The position numbers and the translations under genes were made by a program. From Blumeriella jaapii (taxonomy: Eukaryota > Ascomycota > Leotiomycetes > Helotiales > Drepanopezizaceae): DNA of 64,000 nucleotides. Of this stretch, positions 21,056 to 33,416 are shown piece after piece (position 1 is the first letter of the stretch; each line of letters opens with the position of its first letter). The notes beneath the pieces were generated by a model. That model was not told the DNA's origin. It saw nothing but the letters and a program-made list of their open reading frames with translations, and did not search any database. Where the stretch lies: positions 60,061 through 124,060 of the forward strand of contig VWND01000043.1 in NCBI GenBank assembly GCA_009599575.1, given 5' to 3'.

Positions 21056-22116
21056 TATAATTTTTGCGAAATCGATCGCTAGCAAAATAATTGTAGTAAA
21101 ATTCGAGGTTGTCGAAAATTTTAATTTTTTAATAGCGTGCTTTATAATTTTTATTATTATTTAGTTTAAACTCAAAATTCGAAACGCGCTTTATACGAGC
21201 TAATCGAAAATCAGCAAATAAATAGGAATTATAACGTTTAAAAAGCGCGCTAGAGTTTTGGCCGTTATAAAAAAATCTAAAAAAAGTTCGCGAAAAGCGT
21301 AGAAATTAATTTGCAGCGTTTATTAATTAAAATAAAACGTTGCGAAAAAAAAAAAAAGCAGCAGATTCGCGATTGGCAAAAGCACGTTCGATAAATTTTA
21401 TCAAACGCTTTGATTAAAAAGTTTATCGCAATCGTATAATTTCCAAAAGTTATCGTTTACGCTTTTGCGCTTTTTTTAATTAATTTTGCAAAAGTTTCAA
21501 CTAAACGCTTTCAGCGCTAAGCTGCAAGAAAAAAATAGCAAGCGAAATAATTAACGCTCTGCTTTTTCTTTTGTTTTTTTTTTTTCGGAAAAAGAACTGT
21601 TTTTTTAAAAAAAAAGCTTTTGGAAAAAACTGCTTTTTCGCTGATTAAAAAAAGGAAAATTAAAATATAATAGCAGAAGCTGAAAAGCTCTGCTAAAAGA
21701 AAAATCGTTAAACAAAAGCTATTTTTCGCGAAATGCGAAAATAAGCTTTTTTACGACCGGTCGATCATTTTGGTATAATTCGTAAGAAATTCGAAAAAAA
21801 AAATAGTTTACGCCGTCGCTAGCGTAAAAAAAAAATTATTAATAATATAACGATTTAATCAGTCGGAAAGCTAAAAAATCAGTTAATTAATCGCCGTATT
21901 TATATAATTCAAAAAACGAGCTTTTGATTTTGTAACAAAAATATTTACTTAGAATTAACAATTGCAAAAAGCAAAGATTGCTAAAAAGAAAAAGCTTTAT
22001 ATACATGAATAATTTCCACAGTTAATAGGAAGACCCACCAGAAGACCAGGGAGCTTGCAGCTATACGTAGTTGCTGGGGTGACACACGAGAGGTGGCAAA
22101 AGAATAAATCGTTACA
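21056..22116 (-). mobile_element. M1-e: truncated M1 element, 5' LTR and part of gag
   Basis: It matches the 5' end of M1 (M1-a from about 6350 to 7436). Only about 790 bp of gag and leader and one LTR remain. The right flank is M2-b sequence starting CATAAGCG at 22117. The left side ends abruptly against M4 copy 1. The remaining 5.3 kb of M1-e and its 3' LTR are missing. Confidence 0.8.
21846..22116 (-). repeat. M1-e 5' LTR
   Basis: 271 bp, starting TATAACGA and ending AATCGTTACA. It has a single hairpin block. CACACGAG carries a 2-bp CA expansion compared with the CACGAG of other copies. Confidence 0.88.
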
Positions 22117-22385
22117 CATAAGCGATAAAGCCGATAAAAGATCGTTTTTAAAAACTTTTATAATTTTGCTTTATTTTTTTTTCCAAACGAAATCGATTTT
22201 TTTTTTATCATAGCGTAAATAAATGCAGCTTTTTAAAAAAAGTTTTTGATTTAATTGCGATAATAAATCACAACGTTAATAAAAGCTTTAGCTTCGGTAA
22301 TATTTTCATACCTTTTCCATTCGCAAATCTTTTTAATTTTCTTTCGTTAAAAATAGCGACCAGCGCTATTAGTTATATAACTAAT
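22117..22385 (-). pseudogene. pol: M2-b fragment 1: pol (RT to RNase H)
   Basis: Homologous to M2-a 28640-28905 on the same strand. It is the part of M2-b lying left of the M2-a insertion and ends in the CTAA target site at 22382-22385. The remaining 3' portion of M2-b (integrase, module, LTR) is not present to its left, where M1-e and M4 are found. Confidence 0.8.
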
Positions 22386-22651
22386 GTAAAAGTAGATAGG
22401 AAAACCAGACTGATACGGCCACATATCGGTGGGTAAGATAGTCTAGGGAATCTCTAGAAGAGACTGAATAAAGGAAAAGAAGAATAAATGAAGGTATGAA
22501 TTGGACTGCGTGTTTATGATATTATCTAAAAGGGTGTTTTGCTTTTATACCTGTTGAAAATAGTTAATAGCAAAAAGTTTCGAAGGGGTTCATACCTCGA
22601 TTATAGCTAAAATTATTAACTTTTATTAATATAAAATATTACCGTTTTATA
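22386..22651 (-). repeat. M2-a 3' LTR
   Basis: 266 bp. It starts TGTAAAAGTAG on the plus strand, with a TATA box read on the minus strand at about 22542-22549. It is close to the M2 LTRs at 15084, 33417 and 57439. Confidence 0.9.
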
Positions 22652-22859
22652 TTTTGTTTTAAATAATATACGTAGTCGTTTTTAATTACGATTAAAAAAA
22701 AACATAATTTTAATAAATGCAATTTAGTTTATTTTATATGGTTTAAAAACTAATTAATTAAAACCGAACTTTTTAATATTTTATTTTTTCAGTTTTTTAA
22801 TTCGTTTTTGGTTTTTTTATTATTGGCTTTTGCGGAAAAATAGCGTTTCGCTTATCGTT

Positions 22860-24430
22860 TAAATTATTTTATTTATTTTGTTTTTTTAAAAAATGATTCG
22901 ATAAAATGTTAGTCGAGATATCGTTTAAACTTACGAACGTTTTAATAGCTTTTTTATCGATAATATTATTAAGCGTCGCCGCGACAAATGCTTTTTACGA
23001 CTTTTTTCGTAAATAATAAATTTCAGCTTTTAAACGTGGTTTTACGCTTTGCAAAAGGCGCTGAAAAGTTTTATATTAAAATCGTAAAGGTAATCGATTA
23101 ATTCGTTATGATTAAAACCGATTAACGCTTTTGCTTCGCGTAAAACTAATAAGTCGGATTACGGTTGTTTGCCGACGAATGCTTTTAAAAAAGCTTCGAA
23201 GCTTGTAAAAAAAACTATTTTACGAAATAATTCGGAAATAGTCGTTTGCAGTCGAAATTACCGAAGGTGTTATAATTGCTTTCGCCGCAATACAAACAGT
23301 ATTAAATTGCTTATCGAATTATCGTTTTCGAAGTAGTTTTTGTACTTTTGCGCCGTATAATTATTCGAATAAATTAATATTGCGCCGTCGGTTTTTTAGA
23401 TCCTAAATTTAACGAAAATCTTTTGCTTAATTAAAAAGTTAATAAAGGTTATTTTATTTTTTATTTCGTAGTTTTCGGTTTCGTAATCCGATGAAATAGC
23501 CGAGGCTATTGCTTTAAACGCGCTGAAATACGAGAAAATTAAACTTTTTTAAATGGTTTTAATTAGCTTGGCGTCGTAGTATAATTGCAAATAAATTTCG
23601 ATTATTTTCGAATTGTGTGCGAAAGCAAGCAGAACGTAATAGTCGAAAATAGCGTCGGTAAAATCTTCGATTTTTTTTTTTTTTTAAAAGTCGGCGATAT
23701 CGAATTTTATAATTATAATACGATCGGAGCCAGCGAAACCTAAGGCGATCGAAATATTAAAATATGCCACGAAGCGGCAGTTTTTAAGGTTTCGAATAAT
23801 CAAAACAGCGAAATAAAAGCCGGAATACATTTTAAAAGCTTATTAAATAAAATTGTAAAGCATATTAGCGAAAAAGGCTATAAGCGCTTTTTGGGTTTTA
23901 ACCAATCGGAAATAATACTTGTATATAATTATTTTTTTTTTTATAAAATGCAACAGTAGCTTGTTTTCTTCGTTATAAAACTTTACGTAATTAACGAATT
24001 CGCAGCTTAATTTAAATAGATTTTAAAATATACTTTCGGTCGAAAGGCCAAAAAAGTCGGCTTTTAAAAATATTCGTTGCTTCCATTTTTTTACGTTTTA
24101 ATCGAGTTTTATAATCGCGCTAAAAGCTTTAGAATCTGTTTTAAAATTTGCGTAATTCAAATAAGCTTTAGCATATGCTTAAATAATTTTCGTAATTTTT
24201 CGTCGAAATATAAACTGGTTATTAAAATTAATTTCGAATACGTCGTAATCCGAATTTTTAATAACAGCGAATCGATTAGCGAAACCGATAACGTTAATTT
24301 TTTTTATAATCAAATCGCAGTACGCCGCGTAATAGCATACGTAAAAATAATAAAACTTATCGTTTTTTTTAACGTTAACGTTATTCGTAAAAACGAAATT
24401 AAAAAATCGAAGTTTTTCAGCGAAAAAAAG
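22860..24430 (-). pseudogene. M2-a 3' module, C-terminal domain, unknown
   Basis: Second copy of the unknown frame described in M2-c. It reads YCDLIIKKINVIGFANRFA, then IKNSDYDVFEINFNNQF, SNNYTAQKYKNYFENDN and DNSISNLILFVLRRKQL. Here a run of 8 A keeps the reading frame that a run of 9 A breaks in M2-c. The two copies differ mainly by C/T and G/A changes. Between them they show that the intact gene would be long and collinear with pol. An open plus-strand frame over the same stretch (24077-24439) is its shadow. Confidence 0.55.
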
Positions 24431-25985
24431 CTCGAATAAAAACGGGTCACCGTTTTAAAAATCTTTTTTATTTGCTTTAACGTATTATATTTGCAATTTT
24501 CCGAAAAAGATTTAATTTAGTTTTCGTTCGAAGTAAAAAAGAAAAAGCTGACGGATTTATTTAGTTTTTATATAAAAATATCGAAATAAAACTTTTAAAT
24601 CGTTTCGTCGTCGAAAGCGAAAGTTTTAAGCAAAATAATTTGATTTTATATTTTTTGTATAATTTTTTCCGCGATAATTTCGATATTTTTTTTTAAGCTT
24701 TTTCGGTCGAATCGTATAATAATCGAGATTTTAAATGCTTTTATTAAAATCTAAAATATTAGCGATAATAATACGACGTTTTAAAACGCAGCAGGCGTTT
24801 TTAGTATTTGCGTATTCAGTTTCGAAAAATCAGATTCAGAATCGTTTAAATTTTTTTTTTTCGGAATGCTAAAGTTTTTTAAATCTGATTTTGTAAAATC
24901 GTCGCGTTTTTTATTAATTGATTTAAAACCTATAGCTCGGCGTCGATTTTCGGCTGTTTTTATTCGCGGTGCTTTTTTTACTAGCAACGTGAATAATTTT
25001 CTTTTCCGAACAAAAAAAATTTCGGAAATATCGGCGCGCTTTTTTACGTTTTTTGTTTTTACTTTTTCCGGAATTGTTTTTATAAATATAATAAGTTTTT
25101 TGTATTTAAATAAGCGATTGTTTGCCGTTACGCTTTTGATTTCGTTTTCGGATTCGTTTTCGATAATTAAAAATAAAAATCGCTAAGTTGTTTTAGCTGT
25201 TTTAAAAATATTAATTGTTACCGCGTATGTTTTTCGAATTAAACGAAAATAATATTAGCTTTTTCGTTTTTTTCGTCGTCGTAGATTTGAAATATCGAAA
25301 AGGCGTCGTTTTTTTTTTTTCGATATAAAAATGCCGTATTTAGCGACGTTTAGTTTTTTGTTTTAAAAAAAAGTTAAATTTAAAATTTCGCAATCGATTA
25401 AAATTTTTTTTGGCGATTACATAGCGTCGTCGATTAGTTTGCAAACAGCTATAAAAAGACTTATAAATCTGCGAGCTTTTGGGTTATTAGCTTTTAAGAT
25501 TTGCGTTTTAAAAATATAAGCGTTTAGTATTTAGACTTTTTTTTTTATAAAAATAATAGTTTCGAAAAAGCGAGCGAAATGCCGAAATAAAATAATACCG
25601 ATGATTTTGTTAAAAATGTATTTTTGAATATTTTTTTTTCGTTGATTTGGCAGGAAGCGCAAAATTCGGTTTGTTATTTTTTTTTTGTTGTTTCGAGTCT
25701 TTTTTGCTTCGGCGAAAGCTTTTAAAGCGTTGTCGTAGTTCAGCAGAAATTTGTCGTAATTAAAGCTTTTGCGAACGAATTTAGCTTTAACGAAACTTTC
25801 GTAATCGAATAAAAATTCGTTAACGTTTTTAATTATTATATCGAATTGTTTTATAAATGTTTTTACGAAAACTGCTTATTAATTTGAAATAGCGGCATTA
25901 TATGTTTGTTTAAACTCGGAAAAGTTGCGTATAATAATTTCGTTTTAAAATAAATTAAAAATAAGTTTTTTTGGTTTAGCAACGC
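24431..25985 (-). pseudogene. M2-a 3' module, linker and N-terminal domain, unknown
   Basis: The minus-strand counterpart of 11731-13150. The linker reads KKRDDFTKSDLKN, then SIPKKKNLNDSESDFSKLN, with the 33-bp palindrome just upstream (FTLLVKKAPRI). The N-terminal domain lies at about 25290-25985. The linker is Ser/Asp/Lys-rich. The order N-domain, linker, C-domain is the same in both copies. Confidence 0.55.
24962..24994. repeat. 33-bp coding palindrome in M2-a 3' module
   Basis: It begins ATTCGCGGTGC and ends AACGTGAAT. It is read on the coding strand as FTLLVKKAPRI and is the same site as 12735-12767 in M2-c. Confidence 0.75.
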
Positions 25986-26600
25986 TTTGCTTAAAGAACG
26001 ATATAATATCGATAAGTTTGTTAATTAAAAAAGTGTATTATATTTATTAAAAAGTAAATAAGAAAAAATACGAAAATTATAAAGTATTTGTATTTAAAAG
26101 TTACGGAAATCCGTATGCTATTTTTTTAATAAATTATAATTATTTAAATAGCCATCCGTTTAAAACAACGAAAAAAATAAATAATACAGAAAGTAGCAAA
26201 TAATAAAATGTATAAAAAATAGTTTTCGTAAAATGTGCGAGCAATATAAATGTATTAAATATGCGGCTCAAACATATACAAAGCTTTTGTTCTGGTAAAC
26301 AAAAGTATAATTAAATAAAGAAAAATACAATAAATGTTTTAAATAATATAAAAAAAGGTTTTAAAAATAAATAATATATATGAAATAGTACAATTAAATT
26401 GTATACAAATAAAGCAAAACAAGAATAATAAAATAGTATGTAATAAAAAAGAAAATAATAAATAATAAAAACAATAAAACAATTAGTAAACAATCTTATA
26501 AGCATTTTTCTTCTTTTCGGTTATAAATGAAATTACGATTTAAACTGTGCTTTTAGCAGCGAGGTTATCGTTCGGTTGTTTTTAAACTTTTCTAAAGAAT
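25986..26600 (-). other. AT-rich spacer of M2-a between integrase and 3' module
   Basis: Counterpart of 11201-11730. It is dominated by A/T runs and has no conserved protein motif. The frame on the minus strand at 26311-26505 is a low-complexity shadow. Confidence 0.5.
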
Positions 26601-27870
26601 TTTTTTTTTTTAGAAGTATAATCGCTTTAGTCGAAATCGTCGTCGGAATCGCTGGAATCGAAATCGCTTTTTGATTTAAAGTCCAAGGGATAGATTTGCT
26701 GATTTTTTTTGTAAAATCGCTTTAACCGGTTAGCAGCGAACGTTTTTTTTAGCTTTGTTTTATCGAATTCCGTAAGCTTATAATAACTTTTATTTAATTC
26801 GGCCTCGTATATTTCGTAAGGTCCGAGCCATTTATAATTAAGCTTAATATCGGCCGATTTATTAATAGCGCGCTAAACGTCGTAGATTAGAATTAGATTT
26901 TTTTTTTTAATTAGCGTTTTTTTAAGACTTTGGTTTTATCCCAGATTTTTTTAATTACTTTTCTATATTTTTTTTTTTTTAAAATTATTTTTTTTATATT
27001 TATATCGCGATAATCGAACTGTTTAAATTTTATTATTAATAAATTAACTTTCGTTTTTACTTTAACCACGTTATAAAGCTTTTATATAAGCCATTTTATT
27101 TTCAAAAGCAATCGAGCGTTTTTGCCGTATTAAATAAAAAATAAAATTATTCCAGTAAAAGCGTGTATATATATGCGTATAGCAAAAAGTATTTTCGAAA
27201 ATTTCCGCGATTAACGCTTATAGCTTTTTCGAATGGTTTTTAAAAAGCCGTTAAAAATATTTTTGTATTTTTGTTTAACGGATCCGTTGCTTTTTAAATT
27301 ATAAGCTAAGATTTGAATACGCTAAATATTATATTTTTTTATAAAAATTTCGATAACGCTTTTATTTTCGGATTTACTATCGACGTTTAATTTGTCAAAT
27401 AAATCGTATCGATATACAACGTTTTTTTAAAAAAAAATCGTTATAATTTCGAAAATAGCGTTTAGAAAAGGTCGCTTTTTAAGCTATTCAAATAGATCGT
27501 TAATAGCGAATACGAAGCACGTATATCCGCGGTCGGTAATCGGTACGCGTGTAATATCGAAATTAATTTTTTTTTAAATTTCAAAAAACCACGTCGGATA
27601 TAATAGATTTTTTTCTCGGCCAAATTTTCGTTTTTAGCAAAAAATGCAATTTTTAACGAAAGTTTTGCAATTTTCGAAACATTTTTTTTATTAAAAATCG
27701 TTTTTAATTCGGTGATAAATAGCTTTAGCTTTTTTATAAAACACTTTTTCGTGGACTTTTTTTATAATTTGAAATTTGTCGGCTTTGTTATTTATTATTA
27801 GTCGTTTTTGATATATATTATTTTTTATTTTATACAGCTTTTTATCGGCTAAAATATAATCGAAGGCTTG
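26601..27870 (-). pseudogene. pol: M2-a integrase
   Basis: Degraded integrase on the minus strand. The zinc-binding end shows CFENCKTFVKNCIFC at about 27635-27690. The first core motif lies in VPITDRGYTCFVFAINDLF at about 27500-27550. The second aspartate region reads NVDSKSENK at about 27385. The glutamate region follows as AYNLKSNGSVKQKYKNIF at about 27240-27310. The C-terminal part has YKWLGPYEIYEAELNKSYYKL, a GPY/F-type domain, then an acidic tail DSSDSDDDFD. No chromodomain follows. Confidence 0.82.
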
Positions 27871-28030
27871 ATTTTTAAATAATTTGAATTAATAATTTAA
27901 TACGCTAAATGGTTTGAATAAAATGATTAAATAATATACGATTAAATAAAAATCTTCGGTTTTGTAATTGTCGATTAAAAGTTTTTTTTCGTTGTTAATC
28001 GGCTTATTCCGATCGTTTTCGGTTAAATCT

Positions 28031-28063
28031 ATTCGCGGTGCTAGCCGAAATAATAACGCGAAT
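28031..28063. repeat. 33-bp coding palindrome, M2-a RNase H-integrase linker, site 1
   Basis: Arms ATTCGCGGTGCTA and TAATAACGCGAAT around GCCGAAA. The minus strand reads FALLFRLAPRI. Confidence 0.8.
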
Positions 28064-28093
28064 GTTTTTTCGGCCCGAGAATTAATGTTTTTT

Positions 28094-28126
28094 ATTCGCG
28101 ATGCTAGCCGAAATAGCAACGCGAAT
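28094..28126. repeat. 33-bp coding palindrome, M2-a RNase H-integrase linker, site 2
   Basis: Arms ATTCGCGATGCTA and TAGCAACGCGAAT, one mismatch in 13 pairs, centre GCCGAAA. The minus strand reads FALLFRLASRI. It starts exactly 63 bp (21 codons) from site 1, so the pair may be a tandem duplication. Confidence 0.8.
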
Positions 28127-28199
28127 AGTTTTGGCTTTATAAAACCTAAAGCGCAAATAGCGAAGCAGCCGATTTCGTTAGCGATTTATTCGTCGATAT

Positions 28200-29960
28200 T
28201 TTATTCGTTTTATTTAGCGAAGTTAAACGGATAAAAACGTTTTCGTTTGGAAAAGCCGTTTGCCGTTGTATTAATTATCCTTTTGATATGCCTGATTTCG
28301 AAATTTATAAATCGTATTTAAGCTATTTAATTAATAACGAACGCTTTTGGCAAATTATTGGCTTTTTTATTTAATTGATTAATAAAAACTTTTGCGTTTG
28401 TTTTTAAAATAAAATATACGCCGTATAATTCGTTTTTATTTTTTTTATTATTTTAAAAGCGCTTCGATATTTTCGTTTGATAGCATCGTAGCGTGCTTTT
28501 GCGAAGAATTATAAACCGCTTTCGAATTATAAAAAATGCCGTTTTTTGTTTTTATCGATTTATTACAATACAATTTTTTAACCGAAAATATTAGCGTCGA
28601 TAATTAAAATGATTTTTTTTGCGTTTAAGCTGTAATCGATCCGTATAAGCGATAAAACCGATAAAAGGTCGTTTTTAAAGATTTTTATAATTTTGCTCTG
28701 CTTTTTTTTTTAAACGAAATCGATTTTTTTTTTTATCGTAACGTAAATAAATGCAGCTTTTTAAAAAAAGTTTTTAATTTAATTACGGTAGTAAATTATA
28801 ACGCTAATAAAAGCTTTGGCTTCGGTAATATTTTTATATTTTTTTTATTCGCAAATCTTTTTAATTTTCTTTCGTTAAAAATGGCGGCCGGCGCTGTTAA
28901 TTATATAGCTAACGATATTTATTTCGGGCATATAGAATTTTGATCGAGGGCTAATAATAGCTTTGGCTTTTTCGAAGCAGACTATGATTTTATCGATATT
29001 TTAAATATGTTTTATTATATAGCGTCGAATTTTAAAAAAGATTTTTTTATTATTATAATATAATCTGGGGCTTTTTATTTCGACGTCGTTAATATAAAAA
29101 AAAGCAATGTTAGAAATGCAAATTATAAGAATCTTATATACGACTTTTACGAATTAAGCGATTAAATTAATGGCTTTTATAAATACTCTGGTTATACGTA
29201 GCAAATCGATTAAAATTTAAATTGCTATTATATTTCGAAATCGTAAGTTAAGTATTAAATGGTAGCCGGAAAACAGGTCGAAAAAAAAAGCGATCGTTAA
29301 TTTTGCGAATTCGTTCGAAAATTAATCGACGTTGGATGGCATATTAGCGTTTCGTATCGTTATTTTATTTATTTCGACGATTGCGGTAATAAGTTTGTAA
29401 ATGCTTTTTTTTTTTTTCGCAACGATAAACTATTTGTTTTTGTATAGGCTGTAATAAAATTCGAAAATCTTTTGCTTAATTCGTTTTTTTAGCATTTCGA
29501 TTATTTTATTTTAAAAAGCTTTGGGAATTGAAAAAGTTTTTTTTTGCCAGGCTTTATAAAGCACGGTTTTAATGTCGATATAAAACGTAACGTTAAAGCT
29601 GAATTGGCCCATTTCGGTGAAATCGAAAGCTATAGCTTTTTTTCGGTTGCGTAAAACTTCGTATAAAATCTTTTTTTTTTTTAACAGAAATTAGGTTTCG
29701 ATTGCTAAATTATTAAATTGTTTTTTTGTAAATCGGCTGCCAAGTAATAAGCTGGAAAAGCGGCCGGTGATAAATTCTTCGAATTCGCTAATAATTAATT
29801 AAAATAATCTTATTGTTTTATTTTTTTTAAATCAATCGTTTATTTTTCCAAAGATATTTTTATCGGATTTGCTAAGATTTACGAATCGTATTTTATTAGT
29901 TTTGCGCTTATAAAAAATGCTAATATTAATATAAAATAATAAAATATATAGGTCGGGTTT
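28200..29960 (-). pseudogene. pol: M2-a reverse transcriptase and RNase H
   Basis: The minus strand shows NEFAKLTIAFFFDLFSGYHL, close to the FDLFSGYHQI motif of Ty3/Gypsy RT. A YINDVEIKSP box follows at about 29070-29095, where YLDD has become YIND. The connection reads PRSKFYMPEINIVSY, followed by the RNase H start IILIIDANIFG. It ends in the linker that carries two 33-bp palindromes. The sequence is clearly not from the same subgroup as M1 or M3. It is inactive as it stands. Confidence 0.82.
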
Positions 29961-30036
29961 GTTTAATACAAAAACGAAATCTTCGGAACTTTTATTTCCG
30001 AATTAATAGCTAAAAATGTTAATATTAATTAATTTT

Positions 30037-30069
30037 ATTCGCGGTGCTATTTCGATTAATAACGCGAAT
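30037..30069. repeat. 33-bp coding palindrome, M2-a protease-RT linker
   Basis: Arms ATTCGCGGTGCTA and TAATAACGCGAAT with centre TTTCGAT. The minus strand reads FALLIEIAPRI. Confidence 0.8.
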
Positions 30070-30199
30070 GCTTTTAGCCGAGTATTTTTTAAGTTTTATT
30101 ATAGTAACGTTTATTTTGAAACCAGAGCCGGCTATTCGTTTTCCGATAAAACGTCGACTAAAAAGATTTTATCGCCGGCGACGGTGATTTGATTTTAGA

Positions 30200-31260
30200 A
30201 GAATCGGTTCCAGTTTTAAAAAAAAGCTTTTATTTGGCCGTTTTCGATATATTTAAAACTGACGAAACTTTTCAAAATCCAAGGCATTTCAAAAATAATA
30301 AAATAAAAGTATTTTTTTATTATTAAAAAATCTTTATAAATAATAATATTTTCAACGTTCATTTTTATATTTCGTATAATTCCGTTAAATTTAATAGTAT
30401 TTTTATTAACGGTCGTATAAATTATTCGTTTATCGGTAATAATCGGAATACTATTGGCTTTTGCCGTTTTTTGGTCTATGCAATTGATTTCGGTTTTATT
30501 ATCGAATAAAGCGAAAGCGGTCGTACTTTTTTTAAGTATTGTTTTTATTTTTAATGCTTTTATAGCTGTATAAGGATAATTTCGTCGTTTTGATTTTTGG
30601 GTTTTTATAGCGAAAGCCAAAAAGCTGATTTTTTCCGAAAATTTTTTTTTATCGGCTAAATTAATTGCCGTATTATAAATTTTTTTCTGGTTTTTTTCCA
30701 ATTTAAAGTCGTTTTTTTTTCGAATGATTTCAATTTTTTCGTTTCTTTTTAATATAAGGATTTATTTATTAATAATTTTATCGAATTTCTTTTTTGTGCT
30801 AAATAAATCGTTGAATTTTAATTTAATTTTTTGTTTTATGATTTTTTTAATAGCTTCGTCGACGGCTTCGAAGCTAATGTATTTGTCGATTTATTTTTCG
30901 CTTCGTATTAATGGTAAGCGTTTAGAAACTGGTATTTTCTAAATAATTTAAACCGGAATGTCGGTGTCGATATTTTTTATATCGTCGTTAATTTTTTCTA
31001 TTATAAGCGTTTTTTTAATGGTTTTATCGGTTTTTTTTCGAATTTTAAAATCTTTTTTCTTTTCGATTTTAACGTTTTTTTTTATATTAGTTAGTTTGGC
31101 GAATAAAACAAAAGCATTTTGCTTTTTTGTAATTCGCTGGCTTGATTATACAGCTATAATATTTGCAAATGCGATATTTGTATTGGAAATATATATATTT
31201 GTTTTTTATTTATATATTTAAATTTTATTTACATTTGAAATAAAAGTTTTCTTTTTTATT
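30200..31260 (-). pseudogene. M2-a protease and upstream linker
   Basis: The clearest frame in M2-a (30216-30701). It reads FALFDNKTEINCIDQKTAKA, then IPIITDKRIIYTTVNKNTI and FEMPWILKSF. The active site FDSGAEINCI, as expected in related elements, has become FDNKTEINCI, losing the catalytic Ser and Gly. The frame is open upstream for another 180 codons of charged linker (EKKKDFKIRKKTDKTIKK, YISFEAVDEAIKK) that joins it to gag. The T-rich plus-strand frames over 30724-31221 are shadows of this linker. Confidence 0.75.
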
Positions 31261-31499
31261 AGTACGCTTTTTAGAATGTTTTTTTTTTTATTAATAAAAA
31301 TCGTTTTTGTATTTTTCCTGTTTTTTAAGCAATCGTTTTATTTTGTATTTTTTATTTTTAAACGAATAATATTTAATCAGCTTTGATTTTCAGTTTTATT
31401 AAAAGAATTTATTTCTGCTTTCGTCGGTCCGAGGCAAATCGTTCCGTATTTATTAATATAGCAGATATTATTGTTTATACAAAAATTAAATGTTTTGCA

Positions 31500-32690
31500 T
31501 TTTGAGCGAATATAGGATTTTTCGCAATAAATTTTTTTATTATTACAAAATTCATACTTAAGACTACGAAATCTGTTTTAATAATTATTTTTATTATTTT
31601 AATAGCCGCGATTTTGATTTCCGCGTTGATTTTTTTTTTTTTTTTGATAATCGTTATTGTAATTAATATTTCGCTGATTCTGATCGTTAATACGAGAAGA
31701 TTGCTATTGGGCAGTTATTACTTTTACGATGGCTTGGCGAAGCTAATCATTTCGCGCATTTTAAAAGAAGTAATTATTATAAAAGCTATTTTAATCGTTT
31801 TTATTATTCGAATTAACGTAAAAGAGCTTTTTCTGCTATTGCATAAGATTTTCGACTTTGCTTTGAAATTTTTAAATTTTAATATCGGTAAATTTTAATA
31901 CGAGAGTTTCGATATTTTTGTTAAGCTTTTTCAAACTTATAAATTTTATAAAACGATTGAATAGTATAGTAATTAGTTGTTTTTTGGCGATTTCGGTAAC
32001 TTTTAGTAGCTGGGCGTGTTTTTATACTAAAGCTTCCACGTTTTTTTTTGTAAATAAGAAAGGGAGATTTTTTTTAATTTATGGCTTCGATAATACGTTC
32101 GTTTTAATTTTGTTTAAAAACAAACTTTATAAATTTGGAATACTAGTCGAAAGTTTCAAGGTTTTGTTTATCAATCTTAAAGTGCTTAATAGTTTTGTTG
32201 CGAATGCTAGTTGGAAAGCCAAATAAAAACAGTTTTTTTTATTTAATTTCGCTTAAGATTTTTTTGTTAACGAAAACGTTAGAGACTTTCGTATAAATAC
32301 GATAATAAGCTTTAAGTTTTTTGGCTTGGCGAGTTGTTATAATAAATTATTTAAAAAAGGCGATAGTATCGCGAATTTGCTAACGATCGTGGTTTCGGAA
32401 TTCCGATTTCAAAGCTTTAATTAGCTTACGCCAGTTTCGAGCCTTAATAACTTTTTATTTATTTATCGATTTAATAATATTTTTGGTGGTTGGGTTATAA
32501 TAGCGAAGGAGTTTATCGAATATTTCAGTTTTAAAAACTCCGAAATTTTCACAGGTTTTTTTATATTTTTCGATAAAATCGGTAATATTAGCGCTATTAA
32601 ATAAGAATGCACTAGAGGAGCCAGGGAGGGGCATGCGGCCTCGTATAAAAAAACGAAAAGCGTCGTTATTTATAATATTAATGAAAGTGT
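31500..32690 (-). pseudogene. gag: M2-a gag
   Basis: Minus-strand capsid region. It starts in a proline-containing segment (RMPLPGSSS at about 32630), then SANITDFIEKYKKTCENFG, VFKTEIFDKLLRYYNPTTKN and INKWK-like sequence. The same protein is better read on the plus strand in M2-d. Near the end a Gly/Arg/Asn-rich patch and a cysteine-containing segment (about 31480-31630) may be a nucleocapsid, but the cysteine spacing does not fit the standard zinc knuckle. Confidence 0.72.
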
Positions 32691-33416
32691 TGGTAGGGTT
32701 TGAATTAAACGAATAAATGTTTTCTAGAGTTGCAGATTAAAAGTCTTTAGTATGAAAAAAATCGTTTTTAATAAAAGAGCTATTAAAAAGGTTTTGTGTT
32801 TTCTGAAGGAATTAAATAAAATAAGATTGCGTTTAGATATTTGAATAGCGTATTAAAAAACTTGTTTTTTAGTAAATTGATTAAATTAATATAATATTGC
32901 TGTATGATTTACGGTTTCGATATTCCGTGGCTTAGGCTAATGTACGTACAGCCATTTTTTTATTACTTTTAATAAAAAGCCGCAAATTATAATTGCTATA
33001 ATCACAAAGCGTAAAATCAAGAGATTGAATTTTCGCCAGGCGTTTAATTAAAAAAGATTTAGTTTAGGGGAGCCGAGCGCAGCGGTCGAAGCGTACGAAT
33101 TAATATTCGATTTGTTATTTTTAAATAAAAGAGCGATTTTCGAGTTTTGAATTTCGCACGATTTAGAATTGCTTGACCGTAATTTCAAACGTTTTTAAAA
33201 TATATTGCATTTTTATAATTTAATAATTATGCGTAAAATAAAAGAAGCTATTAAAGGTTTTTTATATAATGCAGCTGCGAATAATATTATATAAAAGATC
33301 TTTTAAGCCGTAATAGCGAAATATCGAAATCGATTTTGATTGAGAATTTGAAAAATGCATCGGCGAATATATAAAAACGAAATACCGAAGTTTAAATTTT
33401 TGCGTAGGTTATTAAA
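32691..33416 (-). other. M2-a 5' leader and primer-binding site
   Basis: About 700 bp between gag and the 5' LTR, repeated in M2-b (56710-57438) and M2-d (57733-58440). The bases next to the LTR, read on the minus strand, are TTTAATAACCTACGCA and match the primer-binding site of M2-d. I see no protein motif in the remainder. Confidence 0.6.

Noticed and set aside
24077..24439. 120-codon plus-strand frame
   Set aside because: It is the antisense shadow of the M2-a 3' module; the cognate frame in M2-c (13423-13656) is also opposite the module.
26311..26505. 64-codon Phe/Tyr/Ile-rich minus-strand frame suggestive of a small membrane protein
   Set aside because: It is in the very AT-rich M2 spacer, where any open frame has this composition, and no conserved pattern distinguishes it from its M2-c counterpart's other frames.
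30724..31221. Two T-rich, hydrophobic plus-strand open frames, repeated at 54755-55324 and (minus) 61984-62247, that look like membrane proteins
   Set aside because: They lie exactly opposite the M2 gag-protease linker, whose lysine/aspartate-rich codons give Phe/Leu/Ile-rich translations on the other strand. Conservation follows from the sense strand.
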